Of a DNA stretch of 64,000 bases, positions 62,820 to 64,000 are shown in pieces. How positions within the stretch are numbered: position 1 is the stretch's first letter; each line of letters begins with the position of its first letter. The stretch is taken from NCBI RefSeq assembly GCF_004116335.1, contig NZ_PDKN01000001.1:62001-126000 (forward strand), read 5' to 3'. A program made the position numbers and the translations under genes. This DNA comes from Candidatus Marinarcus aquaticus (GTDB lineage Bacteria; Campylobacterota; Campylobacteria; Campylobacterales; Arcobacteraceae). Under the pieces are notes generated by a model. That model worked only from the letters and a program-made list of their open reading frames with translations. It was not told the DNA's origin and made no database searches.

Positions 62820-64000
62820 TTATTTTAAAACCTCTTCAATTTTTGAAGGCGAGGTTTCATTTTCGTCATATTTTACAATCAGAAGGTTTTCTGTTTCATT
62901 AATATACCACTCTTCAATGCCATAAAAGTCATGAAGTGCAGGTGTTTTTTCTTGATTGATGGTGTCTAAATGAATATAGGCAACACGTTTTTTCATTGGG
63001 TTGGGCATAGAAAAAATCAATAATAACCATAAAAAACAGACCACAGCAATCGAAGTTACAATGGCACTCATCGAAGTTTGTGCATAAAACATTCCTCCAA
63101 GAAGTCCACCTAAGAAGGTTCCTAAATATCCAAAGGCATTGAAAATTCCCAAAACAAATCCACGTTGGTGCACTTTTGCAAACTTTGAGGCCAGTGATTG
63201 CATGATAGGTTCGTGCATATTAAACCCAGTAAAGAATATAATTACACCAATGACAAACAGAAGGTCGTCTTGACCAAATCCAATGATTAAATATGAAAGG
63301 GCAAAGAAGACAATACCAATAATCAGCACCTCTTTAAACTTTCCATATTTTTCAGCCATAATGGCTGCTGGTGCCATTGCCAATACTCCAAAAATCATGG
63401 CAGGGATATAGACTTTATAAAGCTCTTTCATCTCCCAGTTAAACTCTTTTAAAAGTACCATTGGAATAATCATAAAAGCAAACGTCATCAACCCTTTTTG
63501 TAAAAAGTTAGTGATGTTCATTTTAACCAAGTTGGAGTTTTTCAGTACATTAAAAATATTCAGTTTTGTAGAGTATGTATGTGTGATTACAGGTGGATTT
63601 GGTACTTTTTTAACAATCAAATAAATTGAAAAAACAGCTAAGAATGCCGTAATCCAAAAAAGAACTTCAACTCCCGCATACGCACCGATGGTTGGTCCAA
63701 AAAGCATAGAAAGTGCAAAACTTCCTGCAATACTCGCACCCATAAAGGACATCGCTTTTGGGCGTTGTTCCTCTTTAACCAAGTCACTGATCATGGCAGT
63801 GACGACTGCACCAATGGCTCCAGCACCTTGTAAGAATCGACCCAACATGAGTGAAAAAATATCTACAGACAAGGCACAAATAATTGAACCAATTGCAAAA
63901 AGCAACAGACCCATAATAATAGTACCTTTACGTCCCAGTTTATCGCTTAAAATACCAAAAGGGATTTGAAAAAGCATTTGAGTTAATGCATATCCTCCAA
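62820..64000 (-). CDS. MFS transporter (partial, N-terminus beyond window)
   Basis: The reading frame stays open past the ATG at 63977 to the window end (…GGYALTQMLFQIPFG), so the true start lies outside and TM1 is missing. The loop SDKLGRKGTIIMG is the MFS motif A after TM2; FLQGAGAIGAVVTAMISD follows. About 11 helices remain, then a soluble C-terminal extension of ~55 residues (VAYIHLDTINQE...) that may resemble a small ferredoxin-like fold. Drug or metabolite efflux is likely by family; substrate unknown. Confidence 0.88.
   Translation of the reverse strand, partial: GGYALTQMLFQIPFGILSDKLGRKGTIIMGLLLFAIGSIICALSVDIFSLMLGRFLQGAGAIGAVVTAMISDLVKEEQRPKAMSFMGASIAGSFALSMLFGPTIGAYAGVEVLFWITAFLAVFSIYLIVKKVPNPPVITHTYSTKLNIFNVLKNSNLVKMNITNFLQKGLMTFAFMIIPMVLLKEFNWEMKELYKVYIPAMIFGVLAMAPAAIMAEKYGKFKEVLIIGIVFFALSYLIIGFGQDDLLFVIGVIIFFTGFNMHEPIMQSLASKFAKVHQRGFVLGIFNAFGYLGTFLGGLLGGMFYAQTSMSAIVTSIAVVCFLWLLLIFSMPNPMKKRVAYIHLDTINQEKTPALHDFYGIEEWYINETENLLIVKYDENETSPSKIEEVLK

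Noticed and set aside
1-64000. CRISPR arrays, insertion sequences, prophage or integrative elements
   Set aside because: No spaced direct repeats, transposase, integrase or phage genes were seen. The tRNA array at 7058-7920 was checked as an attachment site, but no integrase or partial tRNA duplicate adjoins it.

Overview
The window is a gene-dense, AT-rich chromosomal segment from a member of the Campylobacterota (Epsilonproteobacteria), most like an Arcobacter-type organism. I base this on family content and on remembered Campylobacter jejuni synteny, not on a search. The pointers are a CetB/CetA-type bipartite energy-taxis pair beside rpsB-tsf, an ABC ATPase, a 'highly acidic protein' and gmk; a CcoI/CcoS cbb3-oxidase maturation pair next to cytochrome c553 genes; a malate:quinone oxidoreductase; and AT-rich promoters with TATAAT-like -10 boxes. 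I see no insertion sequence, prophage, CRISPR array or rRNA operon. The window cuts a gene at each end: a 3'-5' exonuclease at 1 and an MFS transporter at 64000.

Layout. 1-6957 (minus): a histidine kinase/response regulator pair, then a two-subunit sodium:solute (acetate-type) symporter, a cNMP/CBS/DUF294 protein and a DnaQ-like exonuclease. 7058-7920 (minus): eight tRNA genes, two identical copies each of Asp, Val, Glu and Lys, behind a consensus sigma70 promoter, with a terminator-like hairpin before the last gene. 7959-16434: pncC, mqo, a small zinc-ribbon protein, ileS, a 36-aa membrane peptide, a NifU-type Fe-S carrier, a TPR-like protein and murE. 15337-19567 (minus): a MoxR/DUF58/VWA ('Bat'-like) operon. 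19721-26778: cetB-cetA, a haloacetate-dehalogenase-like hydrolase, rpsB with a structured leader, tsf, a LolD-type ATPase, an acidic protein and gmk. 26786-32096: a REC-GGDEF-EAL protein, ccoI-ccoS and two tandem cytochromes c.

32276-41093 (plus) reads as one tightly packed ten-gene operon: an orphan ABC ATPase, hemH, the AmmeMemoRadiSam trio (AMMECR1, radical SAM, MEMO) interrupted by a REC-PAS-PAS-HD-GYP regulator, a YdcF-like protein, znuC-znuB-type metal transport genes and a CvfB-like S1 protein. 41184-46666: tpx, an NnrS-family protein, msrP-msrQ and a UvrD-type helicase. Palindromes or hairpins lie just before tpx, the NnrS gene and msrP, and in the last two the 3' arm carries part of the ribosome-binding site. 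46705-64000: a GGDEF cyclase, valS, a lipoprotein, an HD-GYP protein, a triple-rhodanese protein, a lone RND permease, a UspA/Kef-type pair, a LapD/LapG pair and the MFS transporter.

Themes. Cyclic-di-GMP signalling recurs (one GGDEF, one GGDEF-EAL, two HD-GYP, one LapD-like receptor with its LapG protease). Redox and oxidant defence also recurs (tpx, msrPQ, NnrS-like, cbb3 maturation, Aer-type PAS domains). The features I think most deserve follow-up are the three-way-junction rpsB leader, the AmmeMemoRadiSam operon with its embedded HD-GYP protein, the duplicated tRNA array with an internal terminator, and the ribosome-binding-site hairpins before the NnrS and msrP genes.
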